Source: Sordariomycetes sp. S80-01Y
Taxonomy: Eukaryota; Ascomycota; Sordariomycetes
DNA: 64,000 nucleotides
Direction of reading: 5' to 3'
NCBI GenBank assembly: GCA_037042185.1
Contig: JAXQJY010000025.1
Span: 434,001-498,000 of the forward strand
This document shows positions 32,919 through 44,134 of this stretch, piece by piece (position 1 is the first letter of the stretch; each line of letters begins with the position of its first letter). A program made the translations under genes and the position numbers. Below the pieces are notes generated by a model. It had not been told where the DNA came from. It saw only the letters and a program-made list of their open reading frames with translations, and did not search any database.

Positions 32919-34826
32919 TCAGCGGTACACTTGATACTCAGCGAGGTTGATCACACCATTCGTGAATGGCTCCATAGTTGTGAACACAACGGTGAACACA
33001 CCAAACACTGTCATGGCCAAGGCAGCATAAGGCGCAGCGCGACTCTTGTTCTCGACCAGGTACGCAACGCCCAGGGCTGCTCCATTAACCCCTATTGAGA
33101 TACCAGCGGCAATCGTAATCGCATCGTCGGCTTCCTCGAGAGGGACATGAGGGGTTTGAGGAGGGGAGCACTGATCGTCCACATTTCCTTGGCCATCGGG
33201 GAGGAGAATTTTCTGCTCACCCTTATCACCTTGTTCAAGTTTTGTTGGAGCAACATCTTCCTTGACACCCATGCGGGCCAAGATGAAGGGGTATAAGAGC
33301 TGGCCCAGGATCCCATTCGCAACGACGAGACCAGCATTTGCGGGAACGTTGCCACCGACTGCTTCGGTGGCAGGCTTGGCGAGCGCAAGAGTAGTAGACC
33401 TGGCTGCAAAAGCGAGCGCCTCAGGAGTCTTTAGTTGAACAAGGACACCGAAGATGACGCAAAGGTAGACATTGGCTGCGGCTGCGGCGATGCTGACCAG
33501 GATCGTTACCACACCGGCGCCCGAGAAGAGCTGTCGACGACATTCGTAAAGCTTGAATCCCCAGATTAGGATACCGACTTCGAGAATGGACAATGCCAGA
33601 TCTCCGGCCCCAAAATAAGATGTCTGACTATATTCAGTCTTGTCGCCACTCGCTCCAGCAGTCCAGAGGGCGTACGCAGGAGTTCCCTGGGAGAACTCAT
33701 CAAGAACCTCGGAGACGGAGACACCGGAAGCTGCTGACTTGACACGCGTGTAGGCGAGCATAAGAAAAACGGTGACAAGTACTGGGTTCATGAGCGTCGA
33801 GATGGCAGATTTCCAATGCGGAGCGGTGCGCAAAAGCTTTGACTGCTTGAACAGGCGCTGGCCACGTACCGCAGAGATCCAGAACAACCACATGCCGAAG
33901 ACATCCAAAGCACGAGAATCGCCAGTTACTGCAGCAATTGGAACACCGACAACCAGCATGAGCACAAATGCCAGAATCGATGGATATTGCAACGCAACCT
34001 TGTGCCAGCTCACAGAGTGCTTCTCTCCCGACTCGAGGGACGCGATACCGGTGTCCTCGGGGCTGCTCCGATCAGAGGTTTCATGCCGTCTATTGGATGT
34101 TTTTCTCTCTTCAAATAATGTGAAGCTGGTCGGGGAGGAGTCCCAGAGTGATTGGGGATCGTTTTCTGTTGGGCTTGGGGGCTCCCGGTCTTGAAGCGGT
34201 CGTTGCGTCGTATCCGCTTCTCCCTTTGCAGCGTTTTTGGCCTTCACAAGGTTGACCAAGAAAGCAGTAAGCTCCAATATATATAACGAGGCGTAATAGA
34301 CAAACGGCCAGAAGATGGCATTGGTCAGTGCTGGGAATATGATCAGTCATCGAAAGCGGTATAATGTGGCCGGCTCCTTACCGAAGTTCGCGATGATCTG
34401 ACAGATCTCAACCCCAGAAATAATCTCACTGGGGTGCAAAATTATGAGAGGAACAACAAATCCCACGCCCATCTGGCTGTTGATCCAGTCCACCTATTTT
34501 TGACTCGTCAGCATCGGTGGATCATAGTCCTCGTAGATATCACTCACAAGTGGCTTCAGATGCTTTTGGTACAGAGCATTGACGAAATCAAGATATCGAA
34601 CTATCGCTGTCGTTGACAGAAAGACAACAGTCATCCCCAAGATTGAAGAGAAATATTCGCAGTTGACGGGGGACAGTAGATGGCTGATGCCCCAAATCAC
34701 AAGCTCCGAGGCGACGTAGAGCAGAGCGACGCAGAAGAGCATGGCCACTTTGCTCAAAATAGAATCTAGACGTCGGCGCCAGACTGTTTCGATATTCTTT
34801 GCGGGCATGGCAGTAGGATTTGACAT
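32919..34826 (-). CDS. LrgA-LrgB fused membrane transporter (PLGG1-like)
   Basis: Exons 34826-34548, 34493-34382 and 34330-32919 give about 600 aa. I start at MSNPTAMPAKNIETVWRR because the in-frame upstream extension to 35072 lacks conservation signals; the longer start is possible. The N-terminal helices with FSSILGMTVVF and WINSQMGVGFVVPLIIL resemble LrgA/CidA. After a charged loop (about 200-275) the C-terminal half has LrgB motifs: LAKPATEAVGGN, ANGILGQLLYPFIL and AITIAAGISIGVNGAALGVA. The same LrgA-LrgB fusion occurs in the plant plastid glycolate/glycerate translocator PLGG1 and, in bacteria, as separate holin-like pyruvate/organic-acid transporters. About 12 membrane helices are expected. 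The substrate in fungi is unknown to me; a small organic acid is a guess from the family. Confidence 0.85.
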
Positions 34827-37456
34827 GGCGCTTGCGTTCACAACGGTCGTGCATTTGAACCGAAGCTCACAGACGCTCTCGAGGGCTGTGGTAACGACGA
34901 GGAGTAGACAAGTGATGGAATCCGTGGAGTTAAAAGGGGTGTAAGAGTTGTTTGGAAAAGGTGACGACGAAAAGAGGCGGCAGCTAGATGAGACCAGAAC
35001 ACCGACGACGTTCAGTAGCCTGACTCGATATGCAGTTGCGGTGGTTCTACACGCCAGGGCAATTGGACCCAAACGTAGAAGCCGGTTATTTCAGTTATTT
35101 AGAGGTGTTCTCTTGTGGTTCTGGCAACTCTGAGTGGACGATGTCGAAGTCGTTCGCAGACAGTGGCAGTTGCGTTTTGCGTGCCCTCAAGCCGGACCGC
35201 TCGTCATGGGGGAAAGAAACTTGAAACAGAACCGGGCATAGCTAGCAGGCTGGAAAGAACTCTGAGGCACCAGTTTCAATAACGAAGGAGATTGTTGTGT
35301 TCGCGGGATGGGTTGTATCAGAGCTGAGGTTTGCAAATAGTCAATGCCCTGTTGTTGAACGACCGCGGCTAGCAGACAAGAGTCACAGCTTCCCCAACAC
35401 TAACTCAATATGCCACGTATATGATGGAAAGAAAAAAAAGATGTGCGACTGGATGAGATCGAAGGGAAACCAGAGGGCCCTTGGCTGGTGTATACCTACG
35501 GCCTTAGGGTGCACACATACGAGACCAAGGGAAATAGTGGGAAGAGGCTATGCGGCGGACGGATGGTGACTTCGAAGCATGGTGTAAGTTCTGATCAGAC
35601 AGGTCACATCCGGTTCCAAGACACACAGGATGGTGGCATGGCCGTTACAGCTGGAGCTTGCGCGTTGAGCCGAGTGCTTGTGTGTCATGTCGACGTCCGA
35701 GGCGTTGGCGAGTTGCGCCGCCGCCGGACCGCATCGCCGTCGTTTATCAAGGATGCTCGATAAAACTAGCGGGGTAGTGATTGAAAACATCGGAAGTTTG
35801 TATGAGACGTCAGTTGGAGCTTGGACCGACGTAGACGTGTCGACGGGGGACTGCAGCTGCAAGCGGCAGTGGGTATCACACCATGTTGTTTGCCGTCGGC
35901 CGAGTAGGCCCTCAACGCACGTATCGTACAGAAATGCAGCAGGCTGTTCGAGCTGGAACATACCGACAGAATGGGCGTGGCGCTACTTCCCAGACTGCCA
36001 GTGACTTTGCCATGACCAGAGGAAGATTGCCGTGCGCGGGACGACAAGGCTTCGTCTCCCACTTGTTTAGCCCATTGGAGCTTTCTCCTTCTTCAACCAG
36101 CGGTTCAAGGGTCACCGACACGCAGACTCTCAAAGATCCAATACCTAGTCCAAAATCTGCCGGAGGTTTGTAGAGGCGGTTCGCTGCAGTTCCCGAGCTT
36201 GAATATAGTAGCAGCTGTGGTACACACCCAGCCTGCAATCGAGGTGGGTATAGGCACGTCAGGTGCTCGTGCATCCCATGTGAATTAAGACCTGACTCCA
36301 GGTAAAATTTTGACTCAAAAGACAAGAGGCGGCGGCAGCCCCTTGCTGAGCCTGGCCCCGATAGCTAATAGAGTCTCGCAAACTTCAGAGGCCCGAGATA
36401 ATTCTTCCCGTGATTTCGATCGGGGTCCAGGCACATTGCAGCGGCAGATCGGCTCACACATCTGACCACAGGGCGGCTGCAGATGACGGCGCCTTCATCG
36501 GGCAAACGCATTAGATGTCGCTGCGTATGTATGTCAGACAGCAGAGACCCCGGGCAGCATTCTAGACCACAGTCGTCGTAGCGTGGGTCGCTCGCGAAAG
36601 ACTTCATCAACTCGTGACGGAACTGGCAAACAAGCGGAAACTGTCAACATAAATCAATGCTCACCCCTGAGGCACAGCGCTTGTGCTCGAGTTGATGTCG
36701 AACCAGATCGATGTTGTGAGAGGTGGGACGCGCAACGGTTGTGTTGAGGGATGCGTTGTGCCTTCCGGAGCTGGCATCTGACAGAGGGCCAGACAGCTCG
36801 ATTGAGAGCCCTGAAACAGGAGTGAGTTCCCTATTGGATGATGTTTCAGGAGAGCAGCATTTTGCGAGTCTCTGTTAACTTTGACGGCCAGACGATGCTC
36901 AGCGGTGAGTGGAAAAGGGGCGATTGTTTAGGTGTTGGGACGTGTGCGTTTCAGCCAATCACGCTAAGTTTAGGCTTTTCTTCAGAGGGCACCACGCTGG
37001 AAAGGCGCTATTTCGCCCAAATGCAGCCCCACTCTTGACCGCGTCCTTCCTTGGCGGCACAAACCACATCTTGAACTGGTCGTAGCTGAACTCCTCACAA
37101 CCACCAACACGAAAGAACAGCTAGTGAGTCAGCTCTCAACAAGCATCGCTCACGCTGTCACGACTGGTTCCCAAGTGTGTGCGCGTCAGCTCCGAATCCA
37201 AGCTGGAAAAGCGACACGCCCCGGCCCTGACACGCCGCGCCATCGCGGCTGAACCGCCCTTGGGCCTCTCTTCCGACGGTATTGGAACTCATCTGGCTGC
37301 GTCGCTTGGAATAGCACAGAGTCTGTCACATTTGAGTATCTCTAAACTGTACAACATACAACACCGGCAACCGGCCCGCAGTCACACCAGCGCCAACATC
37401 CCAACCTCGAACTACGTTACTCCTGGACCAAGAAACCATCTGGACCTAGACTCACC
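34827..37456. other. Intergenic, no supported gene
   Basis: A 2.6-kb region between two divergently transcribed genes. It has scattered short open frames on both strands and an A-rich run (35429-35438). No domain or spliced structure could be supported. Confidence 0.5.
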
Positions 37457-39172
37457 ATGGGATCAGAAAGCAAATCAGATACCAAAGACCTGGTGCTTGA
37501 AGCCAGTCGTTTGTGTGGCATTCGTGTATCGCAGCAGGAGGTGCAACATGCCCTTCAAGACCCCAACTTTGCGTCGTGGGCAGGGCTACACCTGCAGCCC
37601 GATAACCTCCTGACGCCGGCGGAGATAGCCTTGTGAGTCTGGAGATTGGAACGTTGCGCTGAGTCAGTCACTGACGCATGCAAGATACACTGCATTGGAT
37701 CAGTCGGGTGAGGTGGACAGGCTGGCTGGTCTGCACGACCTTGCCGAGGTTCAGTCTTTGACGGAGGAAGACGTCAAGGCTGCAATCGAGGAGCTGAAGA
37801 GGTCAACTGATGCTATCTCGAGGCAAGCCGAGACCCTGAAGCAGCAGCAAGACGCGCTGAATAAGCTCGTTACGAAGACTGCCGAAGGCGAAGCTCGTCG
37901 ACAGGACTTTGAGCGGTCGCGGCAGCGGAGAACAGAGTCGGATCGCAAAGCGCTGGCTGCCGAAGTCGAGGAGATGTCGCATAGCCTTGGCTTTCGCATT
38001 TCAGATCTTGAGCAGCAGGCCACCGAATCTGGCTCGAGTCTCAATCAGACTGTTGGCGAGAGCCTCGCGTCGGACGACAAGCTGCTGTCTAGCTTGCAGA
38101 AGCTCGGCTACGAGCTGGACCAACAAGACCCGGAAGAAGCGCAAACAGTAGCGAGACTTCGCGAAGTCTGCATGAGGTATTGTTCCACGTGAAGATCTGA
38201 TCATCGCCAATTGCTGATAGACCTTCAGGTTAATCAAGAACACCGTGGAAACTATAAGAACCAAGTTGGACAGGCTGTACCTCAACGCACTCTCGGAAGC
38301 AGAACACTCGGGTTCCCCACGTCCCGCGTCAGATGAAGAGGTCAAGGCACTCCAGGAGGAGGTAGAGTCCCTCTATTCGGAAATACTACCGGTCGCGCAG
38401 ATGTCTGTCGAGCAGCAGCACCTCGAGCCGGCTTTGAGAACCGTCTCGTCTCGGAGTGGGCAGAGCACTCACAAGTCAGCCGTCGCTGTCTCATATGTTG
38501 GTCACTCACCCTTCGCTGTCCTCCATCGCTAATACTTGCTAGATCAACGATTGCCTCGACTACCTGCTGGACCGTGCCGAAAGGCTGAGAGAAAGAGTAG
38601 AAACGCTCAAGTCGCATCAAGCTGCGTCAGATTCAATCATAGGAACTGCTAAGAGGGAATTGTCGAAATCGACTGAGCCATTTAGACCTGTGTCGAAGGT
38701 TACTGTGCCTGCATCACCTGTGCGCCGCCCACGCGCAAACACCACTCGGGCCGACAGGAGACGCTCTTCCGGCATCCCAGAGATCGCACCGATCGACCAT
38801 CTTCTTGAGTCTCTAGCACTCTACCTCGACGATGATGCGGAAGACAGGGATAAGATCATGGCGCTGCACAAGGCACTCCAAGAACGCACCGACAAAGCGG
38901 TAGACGTTGCGCAAAGCGGACAGGAAAGCTTCGAGGACACCATTAATACCCACTTCGATGATATTCGTCGCGCGTTGCAACTGCTGAAGGATAGTCTGCT
39001 AGCTGAAAGCCCATTCGATGAGGTGAAGCTTGTGGATCCTGAAGTCGAGAGCTCTGTTGACTTCCTGTCAAACGAGGTGCGTCAGATTGAGGAAAGGCTT
39101 GAAAGGGCAGAAGCGAAGAAAGGCGATGGCAAGAGCGAGAAGAAGGCCGAAATTCTGCGCAGATGGGGCTAA
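37457..39172 (+). CDS. Coiled-coil protein, candidate augmin subunit 3 (HAUS3-like)
   Basis: Exons 37457-37632, 37685-38176, 38229-38496 and 38543-39172 give about 521 aa. The N-terminus has a short globular module (FASWAGLHLQPDNLLTPAEI, then ALYTALDQSGEVDRLAGL). From about residue 85 on it is mostly coiled coil: EELKRSTDAISRQAETLKQQ, then EEVKALQEEVESLYSEI, LDYLLDRAERLRERVETL and a last helix before RRWG. A basic, Pro/Arg-rich linker (SPVRRPRANTTRADRRR) interrupts it. The N-terminal pattern (a W in a short helix, an N-x-L-x-x-x-E turn, then x-x-L-x-x-SG) resembles HAUS3 of the augmin complex, which nucleates branched microtubules from gamma-tubulin. Resemblance is by eye only; any other spindle or kinetochore coiled-coil protein is possible. 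Gene structure is firmer than function. Confidence 0.75.
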
Positions 39173-39465
39173 TGAGACGTACTAATTGGCACCTTTTACG
39201 TACGAATGGATGGGGGCTCCTATCAGTGACTTCCGCGGATGCTGGCACGAGATACGCTGGGGCAGTGAATATATCCATTGACCCTATACTGTACATTGAA
39301 CAGGATGAGCTCCAGATTCTTTTCTGAATTTGGACAGCTTACCCCTCAACAGCTTTGCACAATTACAAATACAGACCTCAGCAGAACCTCAACATCAATA
39401 TGGGTACCTGGAAGTACTAGAAGACCGTCAAAATTCCCAAAGCGCTGTCGTAGCTTAGGCGAAGA

Positions 39466-40053
39466 TTGTCCAAGATCGATCGACCGACCACCCCGCCTAC
39501 ACTTCGTCAAGACAGCACCCGAGTCGGCCTGAGACTCCCAATCGAGGTGTCGACGCAATCTGTTGCAGTCGAGCGAGCTCGTATCCAGCGAGACCTCGAC
39601 GGGTTCCAGGCTGAGAACATCGAACTGGACGCCGAATGGTGTAGACTGTTTGGGGACATGATGCACGTAGATCACGAGTACGATGCCCTGGTCCAGCAAC
39701 TTGAGAAGCTCGAAGCGCCTGAAGTGAAGATACTTCGAGGACAGAACAAGGAAAGCAATGCCAGAGCCCTTCGACTCTGAATCAGGCTTGGCCAGTTCGG
39801 ATACAAAACCAACAGGCATTTGGCGAACCCTATCGGCATCCTGGCAACCCATCCCAGACAGGACTGACATTGGTCACTGGTCCAAGGCGTGCGCCTCCGG
39901 CCAGTTTACGCCTCCCTCCCCTTTTGCCACAACCAATGGCTCCCCAGAACCCGGTGCCTGGCCTGCTCCTGTCATAAGTGCAATAGAATCGTCCACGACG
40001 AGATGTGCTACTGTCCTAAATGCCCGGCGCAGGTTTGCCCGTCATGTTTCTGA
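39466..40053 (+). other. Unresolved locus: coiled-coil frame and C-terminal Cys-rich motif
   Basis: From 39466 an open frame encodes a helical, acidic segment (IELDAEWCRLFGDMMHVDHE, then DALVQQLEKLEAPEVKIL) ending at 39780. At 39956-40053 the same frame encodes a compact metal-binding-like tail, C-x-C-H-x-x-C-(8)-C-x-C-x-x-C-x-x-x-x-C-x-x-C-F-stop. Stops separate the two parts and no fully convincing intron joins them. A second open frame (from 39758) covers the gap. It could be a spliced gene whose boundaries I cannot set, or a decayed one. The gene start upstream is also unclear. Stretches 39173-39465 and 40054-40404 show nothing else. Confidence 0.35.
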
Positions 40054-40404
40054 GCCACGCAGCCTCAAGATGGTCATGTTACGACTCCCAGTACTATGTT
40101 AATCAGCCGGCTATTTCAACCTTAACGCGATCCAAAAAGCTTTTACCGGTCGCCATCGCTTGCGAAAGAGCTCACGAAAGAGTGGAATAGAGCGGTCCAG
40201 GCGGAGCGTTGACCTCGTGGCACGCTAAAGGCGAGCGATGTCGGCGGGCGGGGTCTTGGGTTTCTAGCTTGGAAGCTAAGGCTCGGTTGACTAGGAGGAC
40301 ATGCCAGGGTGTCGACGACATCGGCAAGGGCGCCGACTGTATATTAGTAACGTACTGCACAATTCTTCCTAAATGTTCCTTTCTGATTTTCCCTCATCTG
40401 TGCT

Positions 40405-42711
40405 ATGAGCTCCAAAATGTCAACTTCAGAACTACCCATGCGCTGCCACGCGAGCCAGTCTCGTCGCCCCGTTCACTTCAACCCTTCGGCTTCATCATGG
40501 ACAGCACCGACGCCTGTGGGCCACGATGTCCCATTGAAGTTCCACAAGAGCTTTCCAAACTACTGCGCAACACCACTTACCTCCTTGCAAGCACTGGCCA
40601 AAGATATCGGCGTAGGATCGATTCACATCAAAGATGAGTCTAGCCGTCTGGGCCTGCCCTCTTTCAAGATACTGGGCGCATCCTGGGGCACATTTCGCGC
40701 GGTTGCGCAAATTTATAATCTTCCCGTAGACGCTGATCTAGAACAATTGCGAGATGTTGTCAAGGGGAAAGGAGTGGTACTTTACGCCGCCACGGATGGA
40801 AACCACGGCCGTGCTGTGGGACGGATGGGTTCGCTGTTGGGCGGCGGTACACATGTTGAGATCCATGTGCCGAAGGGGATGAGCCAAGAGACTGTAGAGT
40901 TGATCGAGAGCGAGGGTGCTACTGTGGTGAAGTCGCAGGGCAACTACGAGGATGCCATTGCCACCGCTTGGGAGAGATCGAAATCGCATGATGGTGGTAT
41001 CCTTGTCCAAGATACGGCCTTCGAAGGATACGAAGACATTCCGAGCTGGATCGTGGAAGGTTACTCGACTATGCTTAACGAGATCGACGAACAGCTTGGT
41101 GATACGGCCGTCGACCTCGTCATCACACCGGTTGGCGTAGGATCCCTTGCCCAGTCGGTGGTCACCCACTTCAAGGAGCCGTCCAAGAAGACCAAAGTCG
41201 TTACTGTTGAGCCCGACACGGCAGGTTGCCTGTGGAACTCCGCACGAAGGGGCAAGATGGTGACGACATACACAACGCCCACAATCATGGCTGGGCTGGA
41301 TTGCGGCGAGGTATCGACTATTGCATGGCCTCTGCTCAGAGACGGCGCGGATGCCAGTCTGACGGTATCAGATTACGAGGCGCACGTCGCATCCAAGCAG
41401 TTGGTCGAGTCGGGAGTCAACGCAGGACCCTGCGGAGCGTCGGGACTCGCTGCTTTGAAGAGGCTGACACATGAGGAGAGAGCTGAGCTCGGCCTGTGCG
41501 AGAAGTCCGTCGTTGTACTTCTCTGTACCGAAGGGAAAAGGGGGTACGATACTCCTCTCGACGTGTCCTTCGATGATCCGGTTGCCTTGACGCAGATGCT
41601 TGTGCAGGTAGATTCATCCAGCCCTGATCTAGGCTCCCTCCCTGGACCTGGAGAAACCTTAATTGCGAGGTACATTAAAGCTTGGCTGGAGCACCGCAAC
41701 ATTGAAAGTTATTGGATTGAACCTACGCCAGGACGTCCGTCAGTGGTAGGTGTCGTTCGTGGTACGGGAGGCGGTCAGAGCTTGATGCTGAACGGACACA
41801 TCGACACTGTAACCTGTCGTGGCTACGCAGACGATCCTTTGAGTGGCAAGATAGTCCAGGGGAAGCTTTATGGTCGAGGCTCGGCGGACATGAAGAGCGG
41901 TGTTGCCGCGCAGTTGTCTGCGCTTGCCAAGGCAAAGAGCATGAAGCTGAGGGGCGACGTGATATTCACCGGTGTTGCAGATGAAGAAAATGTCAGCATT
42001 GGGACAGAGCAAGTTCTCGCGGCGGGCTGGACGGCAGATGCTGCTATCGTTAGCGAGCCTACCAACCTTGATATCATCTACAAGCACAAAGGATTTGTTT
42101 GGATCGAGGTGGATGTTCACGGGGTCGCCGCTCACGGCTCACGAGCTGATCTTGGCGTCGACGCCATTTGCCAGGCGGGACATTTTCTAGTGGAACTGGG
42201 CCGGTATGCGCAGAAGCTGAAGGCAAATAATATCGACCCGAGCAGCGAGCCGGGCAGTGTGCATGCTTCGCTGGTCACAGGCGGAGAAGAGACCTCGAGC
42301 TATCCCGCGAAATGTACCGTCACACTCGAGCGGCGGACTGTCGCTGGGGAGACACCTGAGCTGGTGAGAAGAGAGATAGAAGACATATTGCAACAGATCG
42401 CGGCGCGGGTGGAGGACTTCAAGTTTGACCTCCGGGTCACATTTTCCCGTCCACCGTTTGCGATCGACCGCCAAGACCCATTCTTTACCCTCGTCAAAGA
42501 CCACGTTCATAAAGCGCTGGGTGGCAACGAGGTGACTCGGGGAGAAAGGTTCTGGACGGATTGTGCCTTGCTGGCCGACAAGGGGATCAAATCTCTGCTC
42601 TGGGGTCCAACGGGCGAGGGGCTACATGCGAAGGAAGAGTGGGTGTCTGTAGATAGCATTCACACATGTGCCGAGACTCTGGGTGGCATCGTGGAGGATT
42701 ACTGCAGATAG
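40405..42711 (+). CDS. Fusion: diaminopropionate ammonia-lyase + M20 metallohydrolase
   Basis: One uninterrupted 768-aa frame. Residues about 45-390 are a fold-type II PLP enzyme of the diaminopropionate ammonia-lyase group: PLP lysine K88 (PSFKILGAS), D131 in ATDGNHGRAVGR, D203 in VQDTAFEGYEDIPSWI, the glycine loop PVGVGSLA (242-249) and TIMAGLDCGE (293-302). The Lys and both Asp correspond to the catalytic residues of the E. coli enzyme, which converts 2,3-diaminopropionate to pyruvate and two ammonia. Residues about 391-768 are an M20 hydrolase (ArgE/DapE type): H465 and D467 (NGHIDT), D495 (GRGSADMKSG), E527-E528 (ADEENV), E551 (SEPTNL), H577 in the dimerisation lid and H741 (GLHAKEEW). 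Both active sites look complete. No targeting signal is seen. A deacylase feeding the lyase is the simplest reading. Confidence 0.9.
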   Translation: MSSKMSTSELPMRCHASQSRRPVHFNPSASSWTAPTPVGHDVPLKFHKSFPNYCATPLTSLQALAKDIGVGSIHIKDESSRLGLPSFKILGASWGTFRAVAQIYNLPVDADLEQLRDVVKGKGVVLYAATDGNHGRAVGRMGSLLGGGTHVEIHVPKGMSQETVELIESEGATVVKSQGNYEDAIATAWERSKSHDGGILVQDTAFEGYEDIPSWIVEGYSTMLNEIDEQLGDTAVDLVITPVGVGSLAQSVVTHFKEPSKKTKVVTVEPDTAGCLWNSARRGKMVTTYTTPTIMAGLDCGEVSTIAWPLLRDGADASLTVSDYEAHVASKQLVESGVNAGPCGASGLAALKRLTHEERAELGLCEKSVVVLLCTEGKRGYDTPLDVSFDDPVALTQMLVQVDSSSPDLGSLPGPGETLIARYIKAWLEHRNIESYWIEPTPGRPSVVGVVRGTGGGQSLMLNGHIDTVTCRGYADDPLSGKIVQGKLYGRGSADMKSGVAAQLSALAKAKSMKLRGDVIFTGVADEENVSIGTEQVLAAGWTADAAIVSEPTNLDIIYKHKGFVWIEVDVHGVAAHGSRADLGVDAICQAGHFLVELGRYAQKLKANNIDPSSEPGSVHASLVTGGEETSSYPAKCTVTLERRTVAGETPELVRREIEDILQQIAARVEDFKFDLRVTFSRPPFAIDRQDPFFTLVKDHVHKALGGNEVTRGERFWTDCALLADKGIKSLLWGPTGEGLHAKEEWVSVDSIHTCAETLGGIVEDYCR

Positions 42712-42933
42712 TTGCGGTAATGACAGTGCTGTATGAGTGGACCTACTAGCAAACATCTACCGCTTTCCATCCAGATAACGAAAAATAAAGATAAAACATT
42801 GTCTGTCTTTGTCCCTTCGCCGGTCGAAAGGTGCCGTGCCGTACATACAACTCCACGCAAATCGCTAGTATCATGGGAAATCAGAAAACCGCCTGATCCG
42901 TCTGTGTAGCCTAGTAAGCCGCCCTACGCTCCC

Positions 42934-44134
42934 TCAGACCTTTCTGGACTCATCCGCCGAGTTGACCGAGATGTCAGTCTGACACATTATTCTCTTGTCA
43001 CTATTCGCGACGCTGACGGTCTTGGCATCGTGCAAGATCATCTCCTCCGAGTTGTTGTTGCTGGCGCTCTGCTCGAAAGCGTCGGCGTAGATCCTCGTTT
43101 CCGGACCGGCACCAGGGCGACTGCCGGATAGGCCGCCGCCGTTCTGACCACGGCTGTTGTCCATGTCCGAGAGCTGATAGGAGGGCTTGTTGTCGTAGGA
43201 GCCGTCGCGGGAAACGTAGCCGTGGATGAGCAGCGACCACAGCGGTCGGATGACGGGGATGGAGGCGCAGAGGGCGGAGACGAAATTTTCGGTTCCAGAG
43301 TAGATCAGCATGTCGACCGTGTCGTAGATGTACTCTTCGAAAGAGGACATGGAAGTGAGGGCTGTCGTGCGTAGGATGCCGCAGACACCAGCGCTGGGTA
43401 TATTAGTGGCTTGTAGGAATCAAACATGGGATGTTGCAGCTTACAAAACACCCAAAGAAAGGCCAACGACGGTCACGATCTTGTCTTTCTTCTTCATGTT
43501 CAGCTCCCAGACAATGAAGCAGGGAACCAAAGCAAGAGCAAAGTCCACGCAGACGGCGTACGCTGACGTTGTGATACCGACAGTAGTGAAGTCTAGCCAG
43601 CAGTTGCCCTGAACTTCGTAGTTCCAGACAGCCGCGATGGGGATGCATTGGATGAAGACGGCGATGGTGCAGAACGTGGCGATGATGGAGTTAGTGATCA
43701 GGATGAACCAGATAAAGGTCTTGTGCCAGGTCCGAGTGACGATGCGCAGAAGGAGGAGCCCAACTGCCGCCTTGGAGGTGACGATGTTGAAGATGCAGAC
43801 TCCTTGGCCGATGATCTGGAACATCATCGCTTGGGTGTATTCTGCTGGTACGACATCGGCTCGTTTCTGCCCTATGCCATAGGCTGTTCCGGCGCTGATG
43901 AGCGCCGAATAACCAGCGAGGAGCATCTTCAGTAGTGTCAGTAGGCGCATTATTGTAAGTTTTCAACCCAATGTAACATACAACTGTCAAAATCAGACAA
44001 AGATCATCCCACCCCATGGACCTCAGAATGAAGTGCCTCGTGTAGATGCGACCCGCAACGAAGACCGTCGCCAGGCAAGTCTCCGTCCAAAGTACTGCAT
44101 TGAGGGTCGGGCCCCGTCCACCGTAGGAGCTCAT
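42934..44134 (-). CDS. Pth11-like seven-helix membrane receptor
   Basis: Exons 44134-43982, 43926-43445 and 43393-42934 give about 364 aa; an ATG two codons upstream (44140) is an alternative. The layout is that of the fungal rhodopsin-like/Pth11 GPCR family: helix 1 and the RIYTRHFILRSMGWDDLCLIL motif, a loop with AYGIGQK, TKAAVGLLLLRI-like helix 3 with the conserved lysine region (SKAAVGLLLLRIV), IQCIPIAAVWNYEVQGNCWL, then LALVPCFIVWELNMKKKDKI (helix 5 with the basic loop) and ENFVSALCASIPVIRPLW. The C-terminal tail of about 100 residues is polar and probably cytosolic. No N-terminal CFEM domain is present. Such proteins sense surface or host cues in plant-associated fungi; the ligand here is unknown. 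Confidence 0.87.
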
